Assembly: GCA_964017185.1 (NCBI GenBank)
Contig: OZ024869.1
Span: 64,990,931-65,054,930, forward strand
Direction: 5' to 3'
DNA length: 64,000 nt
DNA from: Rugalucina vietnamica
Taxonomy: Eukaryota; Mollusca; Bivalvia; Lucinida; Lucinidae
Positions within the stretch are counted from its first letter, which is position 1. Each line of letters starts with the position of its first letter. Of the stretch, positions 22,278 to 33,801 are shown piece after piece. The notes under the pieces are model-generated. The model did no database searches and was not told the origin of the DNA. It saw nothing but the letters and a program-made list of their open reading frames with translations. The translations under genes were made by a program, and so were the position numbers.

Positions 22278-23928
22278 ATGACTGTGATAGCAAAAGATCT
22301 CCACCGCCTTATACGGCGGATAGGGAAGGTGTCAGACGGTCAGGCGACCGTATGCGAGCTGGACTGGGAAAATGGTCAGGTCGACAGTTTTAGGGTGGAC
22401 GTTCGACCAAATGGTGGTTATTACAAGGGCGGCGTGTTCACTTTCCGGGTAAGTGATGAAACGTTTTTTCACATTAATTCTTATTTTATTTTATTCAAGA
22501 CTTAGTGTTTTCTTCGAGCTTTTAGTTTAAAATCGCTGTATGACTTATTGCATTATCTACACATGCATGAAGTAAACTCTACATTAGTGTTAATGGTTAA
22601 CTAAAACATATTCTATTGATTAGTGTCCTTACTGTAATAAGTAGTTTCAACAAAGAAGGCATATCAAATCGATTTCGTCGTAGGAGCTTTTTAAATGCGA
22701 ATGTATTAAACATATTTTGTAAATCATCCAAATGATTTAACGAAAGTGAATTCTCGTTACAATTAAAAACTGTATAAAATCCGGTCTGTGGAGCTTATTT
22801 TCATTTCCCTTGTTCAATACGTTTCAGATACGTCTACCATGTGATTATGAAGGTGACGACCCTCCCGAGGTGTTCTGTGAAACCGACATATACCACCCAA
22901 ATATTGACACTACAGAGATGGAATATGACTCAAGTGGCACAAACGTCTGTTTAAACCTACTGGACTCGGGCACTTGGAGTCGAAAATTCGGACTTGAGGG
23001 TGCTATTCTGGGAATTATATTTCTCCTACATAATCCAAACCTGTCAGATCCACTTGCACCTGATATAGACAGAGATGAGGAAACGTTCGAAGAGAATGTG
23101 AAGAAATATATGAGGGGTGAGAGTGTTGAGGGTCGGACATTTACTGCTGACTTTCTCAAAGATTTGCAAGCACGCGATGCCACCAAAGATGACAGTGTAG
23201 ACAAAGTTGACGAAACGGGCACAAGTGTAGATAAAACTGAAGACGAAAATACATCAAATGTACACTCAGACCCTGGTGCTAATAACTCGAACGCAGATAG
23301 TGCAGAAAATACAATATCAGACATTAAAGACACGGAAACATTGTTGGGTGAGCTAAAACAATTAGGTATTGACGAAAACGAGACAGTGAATGAAAATGAC
23401 GAGGATGCTTGTACTTTAGTTGCGCTGGACGATGATACTGTGCTGGTGCCTTTTGAGTCAACGGACATAATACAAGAAATAGAAAACGCTGCTGAAGGAG
23501 ATGACATTGCAACGACCGATGACGATATAAATAATAATGCAATGAGTACAGTAAACAGCATAGTTACCGAACTAGTAGAGAACGCAATGAATGTAGGAAA
23601 TACATGTAATATCGAAGACTGTGGTGCTAATGCTGCGGCAATGGCTAGTTCGAAGGAAAGCGACTCCATAAACGTCAATGGTGAAATTGTCAAAATGACA
23701 GTAGGCGGTGCTAATGCAGCCACGAACATTAATACTCAGGAATATGGACCCCTAGTCAGAACTGAACCTCAGAATGTTGTTTCAGAGGAAGTGACATTAC
23801 AGAATCCAAGTTTCAGCCGCCAGAAGTCGAAGGAATATGTAAATAGTGATGGCCGTTTATTTCATGCATGTGTTCCGTACATAAAATGCGTAGTATTACA
23901 TACATTCAGATGTCTCACACGATTATAA
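22278..23928 (+). CDS. Ubc12-like E2 conjugating enzyme with acidic C-terminal extension, 423 aa
   Basis: Two exons, 22278-22448 and 22828-23928, join in phase 0 (CGG before GTAAGT, then GTTTCAG). Residues 1-160 form a UBC fold: PNGGYYKGGVFTFRIRLP, DPPEVFCETDIYHPNID with the HPN motif at 80-82, catalytic Cys98 in NVCLNLLD, and LHNPNLSDPLAPD. CET-x-IYHPNID and the later EENVKKYMRG are most like UBE2M/Ubc12, the NEDD8 E2. That suggests transfer of NEDD8 or ubiquitin in the cytosol or nucleus; the true modifier is inferred. Between HPNID and NVC there are about nine extra residues (TTEMEYDSS...). Residues about 165-423 are rich in Asp, Glu, Ser, Thr and Asn and probably disordered. The canonical UBE2M N-terminal docking peptide is absent. 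The long open frame on the opposite strand is a shadow. Confidence 0.85.
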
Positions 23929-24920
23929 AAACAACTTCTACTTCTACATGAAGAGACTAAGTAGCTGTGAATTTGTAGCTTGGCGATATCATTCTAAGCA
24001 TCTAAACTTTGTTGTTGTATTACACACATTTGAGATTTAACCGTCATTAAAGTATTCAAACGTCACGCGTCTTTCATAATTTAATGTAAATATAAATTTA
24101 TTTCAGTTTTTTTTTTGATTATTATTTGTTCTTACATGTTATCCCAATTATGATAATAAATGACAAAACAAACAATAATGTTGAATGTTTATTATTCTGT
24201 TTAGTTATTTCAGTATAAATGACGGATTGTTCTTTTGACCAACATGTAAAATACAAAATAAACCCCTTCACACCAAGAGTAATGTGTGTACATAAAATGT
24301 AGTGTGAACGGCACCCAGCCTACTGAATGTGAACTGTTCAGTTAGCATTCGTTGCAATTTTTACACCACTCCTCAATAACATTGTGGTGTGCATGAACAT
24401 ACATGACATATGTTCTGGTGGCCTAGGCTAGATTTGTATCACCTTTCCTGAATTGACTGTCTGATTAGAGGTTGACAGGGTTGATGTTTGCTATATGTAT
24501 ATAACGTAATAATTATTAGTAGGTCCCACTTTCGATGTAGTGCCTGAATTTAGGCATTGAAGCCGCCTTAGTTTAATGGATATCTCTGCAACAGTAGGTG
24601 CCGGGGTGCTAAGTTCTTTGGTCGCTGGACATGTAAACTTGTGTACTGGGCGTCTTCACTTTTCAATGTTTTTTTTTTTTATCGTTTGTTTCATCAGCAA
24701 AGTCCAAAACCTTTTTAAAGTAAAATCAACCACTATTGAATAAGGCGTTGTATTAAAGACAATTGTTTCATAACCCTAACGCATACGGGTAACCTCAAGT
24801 GTTCGTCAACATAATGGTTACGTCAGTTGAATAAAAAGTAATTATAATAATAAAACACTAAAAAACAAACAAACAGAAAACAGGGTAATGTACATTGCCG
24901 CGTTAAAACTTCCTGGTTAA
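23929..24920. other. 3' flanks of two convergent genes, no other feature
   Basis: Lies between the E2 stop and the esterase stop, which converge. CATTAAAG and ATAATAAATG near 24045 and 24152 could be poly(A) signals for the E2 gene. I see no repeat family member or exon. Confidence 0.5.
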
Positions 24921-27243
24921 TTAAGGCGAACATATATCATCCTCACAAACTGATGTGTCCTTCATTACTTTAGGTATTATGTTCCTCCATAAGTTGTGTT
25001 GTCTTAAGAGAAAATGTTTCTTCACGGAATCAGAATTCATGTCCCTTGTAATATGCAGATAATGTTCGTCCTCTTTAAACTCTGGCCAAAACATCTTTAC
25101 TGGTGTGGGTCCGTTTGGGTTCCTGAAATAAAAAATAACAAATAGGTTATATATAGCTTAGACATAAAATGAAGTCGTCATATAGTGTTCGTCTCAGATG
25201 CAGTATATGTCGCTTTGTAATTTGCATTTTTGTGCGCCGTTGTATTAGTGCATTTCATCAACTTGTAAGCCGGCCATTTGGCATGGTCCGACTAGCTGGC
25301 AACGTCAATAACTCCCTGCGCGCATGCTAACACACTGCTACTACCCCCACCCCCACCGTAGGTCGATCATTGCGTCTAACTCATTTGTCAACATGATGTT
25401 TTCCATATTCCTAATGGACCAAGGAAGCTGCTAACTTAAGCAAGTTTTCAGAGAAAGGGCTACTGGGTACTGTCGACGTTTTAACTTACTGATATATACT
25501 GTATAGCTTCATGTACCAAATTTATTCATTCGTAACGACACCGATCCTTCTTTCTAAGCATCCGGCAAAGATGTGCTGGTACGGTACATTGAAAGATACA
25601 ATTGCGTATGTATTGTTTTTATTTTTTTAATATCCAACATTTGGTATTTACATGAAACATATCTATAGTTACCCCGATTTCGCAAAGTTTGTCCACATCG
25701 TCATAATATACTTCGAGTTTTCTCGATCCCAATCTGTCGGCTTCCAGTCCTTGGTCCAAGGCATGGCAAGCGCCAAACCATCGGCCTCTTCGAAGAACAC
25801 GTACAACAGTTCGTCAGCGTGATTAGCTTTCGACGACCATGAAGGTGTGGGCATTGCTCTTACAGATGGCAAAACATCAAACAAATACATGTATGTTGAC
25901 GATGTTTTCGACAAAGATCTGTGTCGTTTTGTTGTTTCTGTCAATGGGACGCCAAAATAAATATCGGAATATAATGCAATTAGTTTCTCCCTTCTTCTTT
26001 CCATACTATCTGGGTCTTGCCAATCAGTATACTCATGACTAACGATGTCATTCACAATTCCAGGAATTTTCCCAAATTCACTTGGTAAAAGAACAGGTAA
26101 TACAATGTCCTCAATGTATGTTCTGTTTGGTTCAAATGTTTCTGGATCGTCGATTCCCATCATAGGGCTCATCGCAATCAGTCCTTCGGCGCTGTTGATG
26201 CCTATTAAGAGGTCAACTGATGAGAAAACTTCTCGCCCTGTTGCTGATATGACAGTATCATCAAGCAACAATGCTTTCGGATGTTCTTTGACAAATTCAC
26301 CGTCAACTGTTGGCAGAAATGGGAGTTCATCTCTGAAAAAGCCACTATTAGGATCATTCAACGTCTCGTTAACAGTTTCTGGTGACTTGTTACGCAAGCA
26401 TTCTATCAGAGTATCTGATTCTGTCACATCACATCCAACAAGCTTGCCAATTTCCATAGCTTCTTTCTTTGCACTTTTGCAAGTTGCCCATGATGCAGTA
26501 ACGCTCCCACTCTGAGCAATTACACGCTGTATCAACCCTCTATTACCTTCGAAAAGACTTTGGTAAACGACTGATCCAGCGCCCGCTGATTCTCCGAAAA
26601 TAGTAATCCTTCCAGGGTCTCCACCAAAAGCATCAATATTGTCATGGACCAATTTTATTGCCAGGTGTTGGTCCCACAATCCGTAGTTTCCTCGTGCGTG
26701 CTCATCTTCGGTGCTGAGGAATCCCCATATCGACAGTCTGTAATTGACTGTAACGACAATAACATTTCCTAATGCGGATAACGTGTCAGCGATGTAAGGC
26801 TGGGATGCCCCGCAAACAAAAGCACCGCCATGAATCCACACCATAACAGCAAGGTTGCCTTGGTTATCGTTTCCGTTATCCTTAACAATAGGAACATAAA
26901 CGTTCAGTGTTAGGCAATCTTCTCCAATGGTAACAGTTTCATCCTCAGGTAGTGGAAACATCGTCATTTGGATACAGAATTTTCCAAATCTTGATGCATC
27001 AAAAGGAGAATCCAGCGTTGTTTTGGGTTTCGGTTTCCTAAATCTTAAATCTCCTACTGGTGGTTCTGCATAAGGTATTCCAAAGAATCTGTTCACTTTT
27101 CTTTCTTCTCCGAATACATTAACTTCTTTGACCTTGCCTTGTATTTCTCCCAATTTTGTTCTAACTGTAGGTGTATCATTGCATACCACTGTCCCCATCC
27201 AAATGGACACTGATACTAGTAAAATAATTACACTGTTCGACAT
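24921..27243 (-). CDS. Secreted carboxylesterase / cholinesterase-like serine hydrolase, 590 aa
   Basis: Exon 1 is 27243-25673 and exon 2 is 25122-24921. GG before GTAACT joins G-AAC-CCA after TTTCAG, reading SGNPNG. The start is the ATG at 27243; it opens a signal peptide (SVIILLVSVSIWMGTVVC), and TGTACAG just upstream may be an acceptor for a 5' UTR exon. It is a type-B esterase with an alpha/beta-hydrolase fold: NRFFGIPYAEPP, EDCLTLNVYVP, oxyanion HGGAF (138-142), nucleophile Ser219 in FGESAGAGS, Glu353 in GINSAEGL and His475 in KANHADELL. Cys90-Cys110 and Cys255-Cys271 match the usual disulfides. Exon 2 supplies the C-terminus (VKMFWPEFKEDEHYL). All catalytic residues are present, so it should hydrolyse carboxylic esters in the secretory route or outside the cell; the substrate is unknown. 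A decayed paralogue fragment lies upstream at 27860-28175. Confidence 0.9.
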
Positions 27244-27631
27244 GTTCTTCTTCTTAAACCTGTACACAATAAATGTACACTTAACTGACCAACATAGAGC
27301 AAGTTTACTGTGCTAAACTAAAGTTTATTATGACCATATTTATCAAATTCAAACAATCCACATGTTGACCTTTTTATGTCAATATCCGCTATATCCAGTT
27401 AAATCAAGTTAAGCACTAACGAAATAGTTTGTATGCGTAATCCTTGATTCAAATATACGATAGAGTTGTATATTATGGCTTCTTTCTAAAATTCGACCAT
27501 GTCATGAAATGAACGATCAGTGCAAGCATCGAATTCGAATTTCTATCGAATCGTATCAAACTAAAATTTAGGGAAACACACATGAAGTGCTTTTGTATGC
27601 AGACTTTTAAGTCGGTTATATATGAAGTCCC

Positions 27632-27692
27632 ATCACCGAACACATGTAGTTCGTGCATGTTAATCACCGAACACATGTAGTTCGTGCATGTT
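27632..27692 (+). repeat. 31-bp direct repeat, two copies
   Basis: ATCACCGAACACATGTAG and the following bases are repeated exactly at 27632 and 27663, upstream of the esterase gene. Confidence 0.85.
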
Positions 27693-27859
27693 ACTCACCT
27701 TTTAAGTTCGCTTTTTAATTAGCTGTCTGATTGATTGGTTAGAGAAGGCGGATTTGTGGCATGTTACATTTTTGAAGAATGGTTCCTAGCATCTGGTACC
27801 TAAGATAATACGAACCTTTTGATTGTGAGGCTCTCTTGACATTTTATATAACTACGTAT

Positions 27860-28175
27860 GAAACATAAAATGGACGCTAATATTCAGGGTTGGGCAATCT
27901 TCTCAAATGGTAACGTTTTCATCCACAGGTAATGGCAGCATCACCATTTGGATACAGAATTTTCCAAACCGTGTAGCATCAAAAGCCGAATCCAGTGTCG
28001 TTTTGGGTTTCATACTTAAATCTCCTGCTGGTGGTTCTGCATAAGGTATACCAAAGAATCGGTTCACGCCTTGTTTCTCCCAGTTTTGTTCTAACTGTTG
28101 GCGTATCATCATACACCGCTGTCCCAAACAAAACGGACACACATATTCGAATGATAATCTCACTTCATTTTTCTG
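27860..28175 (-). pseudogene. Truncated carboxylesterase pseudogene
   Basis: Matches the 5' part of exon 1 of the neighbouring esterase: a decayed signal-peptide region, then GVNRFFGIPYAEPPAGDL, KTTLDSAFDATRFGKFCIQM and LPVDENVTI. A segment of about 42 nt before NRFFG is deleted, codons are lost after GDL, and a TGA follows NVTI. After ...DCPTLN similarity fades. It reads as a tandem duplicate that was truncated and then decayed. Confidence 0.75.
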
Positions 28176-28254
28176 TAGCTTTTGATATACGATTTATGTA
28201 ATTAATCGAAGTATCACCCAGTTCTCATCATGATGTGAGCCTGCAATGATCAAT

Positions 28255-28480
28255 CGTGTGTTCGGGGTTCTCCACTGGTACCATTGGTTGGTAATATTTT
28301 ATATCAATTTAACTACCAATGGTACCATTGCTAAAGAAATTGGTGCAAATTGTAAAAATGGTAAATCCCCTAGTACCGATGTTACGAATGTTACCACTGG
28401 GCGAACGGGTTACCACTGGGCGAACGGGTGACCGCCTTTTTTGTAACCGGGGGATCGAACCCCGAACACATGCATTATCA
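28255..28480 (+). repeat. Cluster of short palindromes and tandem units with tRNA-like B box
   Basis: GGTACCATTGGT (near 28278) and ACCAATGGTACC (near 28315) form a 12-bp perfect inverted repeat. GTTACCACTGGGCGAACGG is repeated in tandem at 28390-28427. On the minus strand GGGGTTCGATCCCC is a good pol III B box, but no clean A box or tRNA fold is seen, so this may be a SINE remnant. Confidence 0.45.
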
Positions 28481-28699
28481 GATACAAACAACAAGACGGG
28501 AGTGCTTGCGCTGTTCAGAGAAATCGATATGTAACAGGACAGAGTATAAAGCTTCACCAACAGTATATAGCAAAAGCAGTTACACGGAGAAACGCAGGCC
28601 AGGCAAACATTTCATCAACAGGATATGTAACAGGCTCAGAAATTTATTTAGGCTAATTCAGTAATTAGGAGCAGTTCAAATTTCATGCTCAGCTGAGCT

Positions 28700-28945
28700 G
28701 AGCTTGAAAGAAATTTTATAACCTCGGGGACTGGATTAGATACACCTTGCATACAAAATCTCGCAGCCCTCCAAATTGATTTGCAATTTGACTTCCACTT
28801 CCTCTCTAAATACATGTACTTGTAGCAATCCTGAACGCAGACTCCACTGCCAACTATGTTGTATGCTTTTCTAAATGTTGTGAACCACTTCTGCAGAAGT
28901 TGAAGGCGAGAATAGGGCCCTGTTAAACCGGTATAAGCCCCCCCC
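28700..28945 (-). repeat. Fragment related to the long insertion at 62245-62945
   Basis: Read on the minus strand it shares CTTCTGCAG-AGTGGTTCACAACATTTAG and AAACCGGTTTAACAGG-type motifs with 62530-62610. A run of C follows at 28941-28951. Confidence 0.45.
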
Positions 28946-29689
28946 CCCCCCAGTAATTTCATATTACTGCCCATTCCAATTATTTTGTTCTTATTGTGGT
29001 TCTAATTCTGCTATATTTTGGTGTTGAATTTTTGTGCTGTTTGTACCTTTTATGCACATTTTCTTATATTTAGTTAAGTCCGGTTACATGTAATCGAGTA
29101 CAGTGGCCACCTATTTGTGTAACAATTCATGGTATTTAAGCACTGTGTTGAACATGTCCTGAAGCATGTTCCTAGCGTTTCAAATTCAAAATTCAAATTT
29201 TGACCCCTTGTCGTTTTTGATATTCAAGGGACTTTATGGGGAATCTTGCAAAGGAAAAACAGAATCACTGGGAATCCTGCAAAGGAAAAACAAAAATGCA
29301 TAGGCAACCCATGTTGATCTTGCCCTAAAATAGGTCAAGGTCATGATTTATACATACATTTTAGTACTTGAGTCATCGATGCTTCATGCCAAGTTTCGTT
29401 GAAATTGGTAAACCAGTTTTGGAGATTTTTGAAGGGTTTTTACCATATACATCTCATGTGACCTGGATTACTTATAAAACACACCGAGTCCCCCTTTTAT
29501 ATGATGCTTCAAATAAAATTTGGCTTTGATTGGCCAAGCGGTTTCAGAGAAGAGGATGTTTGAATATTATGGTAATATACATGTATATTGCCCAGGGGTG
29601 GGAACAGACGAGCCCCTGGGGTCCAATTTCAGAATCATTAATATTCAGTCTTACTGCTCTTTCCCTTTCAGGATGTTCACTGCCAATGA

Positions 29690-30610
29690 AAAAGTATTCA
29701 AACTTTTTTTCTAACCACTCCTTTTTGATTCCAAATTACAACACAAGACATTTGAAAACAAAATAAGTATAGGGTAGTGTGCATTTTTTCGAGCTATGGG
29801 CCTGTGAATGAGAACTCTGAACACTATGCTTTAAATTTAGTAAAATTAATTTAATTTTGAATTCTTTGACACAAACCTGTCTTGAACAAAAATACACCTA
29901 GAATGCTTTCAAAAGTCATAATATTTACGTAACACAGACTATTTTGGACCAAAAGCAATGAAAAATTTGCAACTTGAAGTGGATGACAAAATTTTACGAG
30001 TCGTTTTCCAACCCTACCCCCATACTTGAAAAGTCGGAAAAAATCAATATTTTGAAATGTGCCAAACCCATATTTGTATATTCAATCTTTTTCTTGTATT
30101 TTCACACAAGATAGAACTTTGTAATATTGTTCGAATAAAAGAAAGAAATATATAGGGTAGTGTGCATATAAAGGAGAACCAACAACTTGAAAATCGCCAT
30201 TCTAAGCCTTTTTTTTCGCTGTTTTGTTTCTAAAAGCCAATTTCATAAAACCATCCAAAATTTTAAAACTAGCACACCAAAGACAGAAAGACCGACTTAG
30301 AAGACCATATACACATATACTGCTGCTAAAACAAACATCAAACTAATGCAATTCATTTGAAGATGTATAATATTCAAGTTTAATCTACCCTACCCTCTAA
30401 ATTTTACTGACAACTAAAATTTTCTGAAAAGATGCAGAAAATGGGGTGAAAAAATGAAGTTCCTTAGATTGACAATTTTCATGGCTCATTCAATGCATAT
30501 CATCAATATGTATCCAAATATAAAATATAAGGAAAATATCTGCAACCGTATTCGAGATATTCAACAAAAGAAAAACCGGAAGTTCCGAAATGTCAAATGT
30601 TAGCAGCGAA
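29690..30610. other. Unrecognised block inside the family A copy
   Basis: Non-family-A sequence with TATAGGGTAGTGTGCAT repeated at about 29770 and 30153. It is AT-rich and lacks a credible ORF. It could be another element insertion, but its borders are unclear. Confidence 0.4.
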
Positions 30611-30812
30611 CATCCTTAAATGACATGTTAACAGTTTCCCCTATTCAAATGCAAAGACTACCTATGTTGACCTTGCCGTTAAATATGTCAAGGTCACCAC
30701 AGGGTCATAATTTATATATAGATTGTAGTACATGAGTCATCAATGCTTCAGGCCAAGTTTCGTCGAAATCGCTCCACCAGTTCTGGAGATTTTTTGAAGG
30801 GTTTTTACCATA

Positions 30813-31048
30813 TGAGCCGCCTCATGGGAAAACCAACAATGTGGTTTCCGAACAGGTCCGACACAAATCAGGCTGTACAGTCACAGAAGCAGGCTGGAAG
30901 CTTGAAATTTCGGATTTAAAAAGAAGAGGAAGTGTACTATCAGTGTAGCAAAAAACAAAGGCGTGATCAGCTTCGTGGTTACCGCAAAGCTGATCTGCGT
31001 CTTTGTTTTCGCATATGCAGATTATTGGTTTTCCCATGAGGCGGCTCA
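30813..31048 (-). mobile_element. MITE family M, copy 6, nested in family A copy 3
   Basis: 236 bp; ends TGAGCCGCCTCATGGG and CATGAGGCGGCTCA. It interrupts the family A motif ACCATATATGGGCATGG, so this MITE jumped after the host element. Confidence 0.85.
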
Positions 31049-31275
31049 AAATTATATGGGCATGGTGGCCATTTTGGTCAATTGACCTGTATTATTTATA
31101 TACTCATTGGTTAACCCTTCCCATAGATGCTTCATATAAAATTTGGCTTTGATTGGTGAAGGGGTTTCGAAGGGGTTTCAGAGAAGATCTTTGAAATGAC
31201 AGATATACAGACAGATGTTGGGTGCCTGCCTATCCTATAAGCTGGCCTGTGAGCCTTCGGCTCAGGTGTGCTAAA

Positions 31276-31815
31276 AAAACAAAATCATGACAGAATCACA
31301 GAAAGACAGAGTGAATCAACTAAAATTTTATAAAGTGGGCTTTATTGTAGGAAATGCCTTTAATGAATTAATTAAAGACATCTGACAGTTATCCTGGCTT
31401 AGGTATTCTGTTCTGAGGAAAGCCTCCCAGCATTCTGAGTCATTAAAAAATGAAGAATGGCCATAGAAATATTTTCATTACCAAATGTCCATGAAAGATA
31501 TATGCCAGAAGTGAGGATTGATCAAGGGTTGACTTCGTTATGACTCAGGCAAGCTTCTACAGAGTTAATCAAACGTTCCGACTCAGAGTATCTTCACTGT
31601 AAATAACAATTACCAGATAAATTCTGACTTATTTTTATTTAAGTTTAATTTACTGGAACAAAACATAAACAATTAACAGTGTTACATGATATTTAAATTT
31701 ATGATTTGTACACTAACAGTGTTTGCATAGACTAAAAACATGAATCTTTATTTTCCACATGCCAAAAACAAAGAAGCTGGTCAGTTGTACTACTACTTGG
31801 GCTGTTCAGCACATT
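31276..31815. other. Intergenic stretch without recognised feature
   Basis: AT-rich sequence between two repeat copies; no exon, hairpin or known family is seen. Confidence 0.5.
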
Positions 31816-32053
31816 TGAGCTACATCATCATGAGAAAACCAACAATATGGATCCAAACAGGTTCAACACAAACCAAATTGTACAAGCACAGAAGATGACT
31901 TGAGGCTGGAAATTTTGGATTAAGAAAGTAGAGGAATTGTACTATCCGTATAGTGAAAACAAAGGCAATGATCAGCTTTGCAGTTACTGCAAAGCTGATC
32001 TGGGCCTTTGTTTTTGCGTATGCAAAACGTTGGTTTTCTCATGACATGACTCA
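31816..32053 (-). mobile_element. MITE family M, copy 7
   Basis: 238 bp with eroded ends (TGAGCTACATCATCATGAG and CATGACATGACTCA). The palindrome GATCAGCTTTGCAG with its inverted half is retained. Confidence 0.75.
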
Positions 32054-32413
32054 TTTTGTTTTTCACTGCCTAGATAGAACCAACTCTTCATAATGTTCAT
32101 TTGTTTGTAGCTCTCTTCAATGGCTGCTAAGAAAACTGGTTTGTGACTTACTTGATCAAAACCCCATAAATAGGCATTCTTTGATGAAGCTCAATAAAAA
32201 TGACAGTTCATCCTCCACATGATGGGATGATTAACAAATAAAACATTTATTCTTGTGTTTCCATTAAAGATTGTCAATATCTTTCTCTTTGTTCTTCCTC
32301 CTCTAATTTCAGATAAATGAATAAATAGAGGATCTTACACTAGCGGTCATTTCATATGAAATTTAAATGAATAAACAGAGGATCTTACACTGTAATTTCA
32401 TATGAAATTTATT

Positions 32414-32917
32414 AAAGGAATAGGCTCACAAACTTATGTGTGTGCGTTTTAGGAAAGCTATCATGTAGCTGAACAGTTTGCAACAAATTTCATGAAAATC
32501 GACCAAGGTATAAGAAAATTATAGCGGTATGAAAATTGTGATGGTCCAAATCCAGAACGAGGCTGTGAGTGTATGACGTCACTCCCTCACAATCATGAAA
32601 TTATAAATATCTGCTATTCCCATGCAAATTAAAGTATGAAAGTTGTTGAAATACTTCTCATTCACTTTATAGAATCATACTGATCTGTTTTCTGATGTAA
32701 ATAGTAAGCCTTCTACTGTAAATAAGCATTTTTCCTTTTTGGTCACGTGACTAGCTAAACAAAATGGCGCCCACCATAGGCGGCCATTGCTGAATGTTAA
32801 AACTTTCATATCTTCAAAACCACTTAACCGATTTTAATAAATGTGGTGTCAAAATGTTTGTTTCACTAATCTCTTTCTTTTGAAATGAAGGATAATGTTT
32901 GTAAACCTATTCCTTTA
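32414..32917 (+). mobile_element. MITE of about 504 bp, AAAGGAATAGG ends
   Basis: TAAAGGAATAGGCTCACAAAC at the left is mirrored by GTTTGTAAACCTATTCCTTTA at the right. The inside has TGACGTCA and AAATGGCGCCC but no ORF. Just upstream (about 32318-32410) a 46-48 bp direct duplication carries AGAGGATCTTACACT twice. Confidence 0.65.
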
Positions 32918-33185
32918 AATGAGCCTTAATAAAACCAAAAGTGTAAGATTTATTTCATCATATGACTTTTAAAATAGGATTTGATCTTTTCAATGAAAAT
33001 TTACATTGTTGTTACGGACACCGTCAATGACGTTACATATTCCCGCAAAAGTGTTGATACACATGTGGTCATAACACTTCTGATTACATGACGCTTTCCA
33101 CTGCTAAACAGCAAAGTCATATGATAATTTAATTTAATTTACAAGACTTAGCAGCACTTATTCACCACTATTCACATGTATTATT

Positions 33186-33404
33186 TGAGCCGCCTCATGG
33201 GAAAACCAACAATCTGCATAGGCGAAAACAAAGACGCAGATCAGCTTCGCGGCAGCGCCTTTGTTTTCGCTATTCAGATAGTACAATTCCTCTTCTACTT
33301 AAATCCGAAATTTCAAGCTTCTAGCTCATTTCTGTGCTTGTACAGGCCGGTTTGTGTCGGACCTGTTTGGAAACCGCATTGTTGGTTTTCCCACGAGGCG
33401 GCTC
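33186..33404 (+). mobile_element. MITE family M, copy 8 (central deletion)
   Basis: 219 bp with sharp ends TGAGCCGCCTCATGGG and CACGAGGCGGCTCA. Half of the central palindrome is deleted, leaving AGATCAGCTTCGCGGCAGCGCC. Confidence 0.8.
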
Positions 33405-33593
33405 ATTTATAGAAATGTAGCATTTATTCACAGCTATCCACAACTATTCACAAATACTTATACAGTATGATACAGCAGTTTCAGATCACAATTTAACCCT
33501 AAAACATGTTGCAAAAACTGCCACCAAAAATATTCTAGAACAGACAAAATGCATATTTCATGACATTGGAGATTTTGGTAACTTGTCTATAAA

Positions 33594-33801
33594 TGAGCCG
33601 CCTCATAGGAAAACCAACAATCTGCATAGGCGAAAACAAAGACGAAGATCAGCGCCTTTGTTTTCGCTACTCAGATAGTACAATCCTCCACTACTTATAT
33701 ACAAAATTTCAAGCTTCTAGCCTGCTTCTAAGCTTGTACAGCCTGATTTGTGTTAGACCTGTTTGGAAACCACATTGTTGGCTTTCCCACGAGACGGCTC
33801 A
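33594..33801 (+). mobile_element. MITE family M, copy 9 (larger central deletion)
   Basis: 208 bp, ends TGAGCCGCCTCATAGG and GAGACGGCTCA. The central palindrome is reduced to AAGACGAAGATCAGCGCC. It lies only 190 bp from copy 8, in the same orientation. Confidence 0.8.

Larger units (their letters stand above)
29285..31275 (-). mobile_element. Helitron-like element family A, copy 3, broken by two insertions
   Basis: Family A monomer sequence (GGTCAAGGTCATGATTTAT, TTTGAAGGGTTTTTACCATAT) is present at 29300-29660 and again at 30640-31220. The right end is the hairpin GAGCC-TTC-GGCTC, then AGGTGTGCTAA. An unrelated block (about 29690-30610) and MITE M copy 6 interrupt it. The left terminal hairpin was not found. 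Confidence 0.65.

Noticed and set aside
22845-23729. 294-codon open frame on the minus strand
   Set aside because: Exactly antisense to the E2 gene's acidic tail. The Ser/Val/Phe-rich translation is what complemented GAN/GAY codons give, and there are no motifs or splice support.
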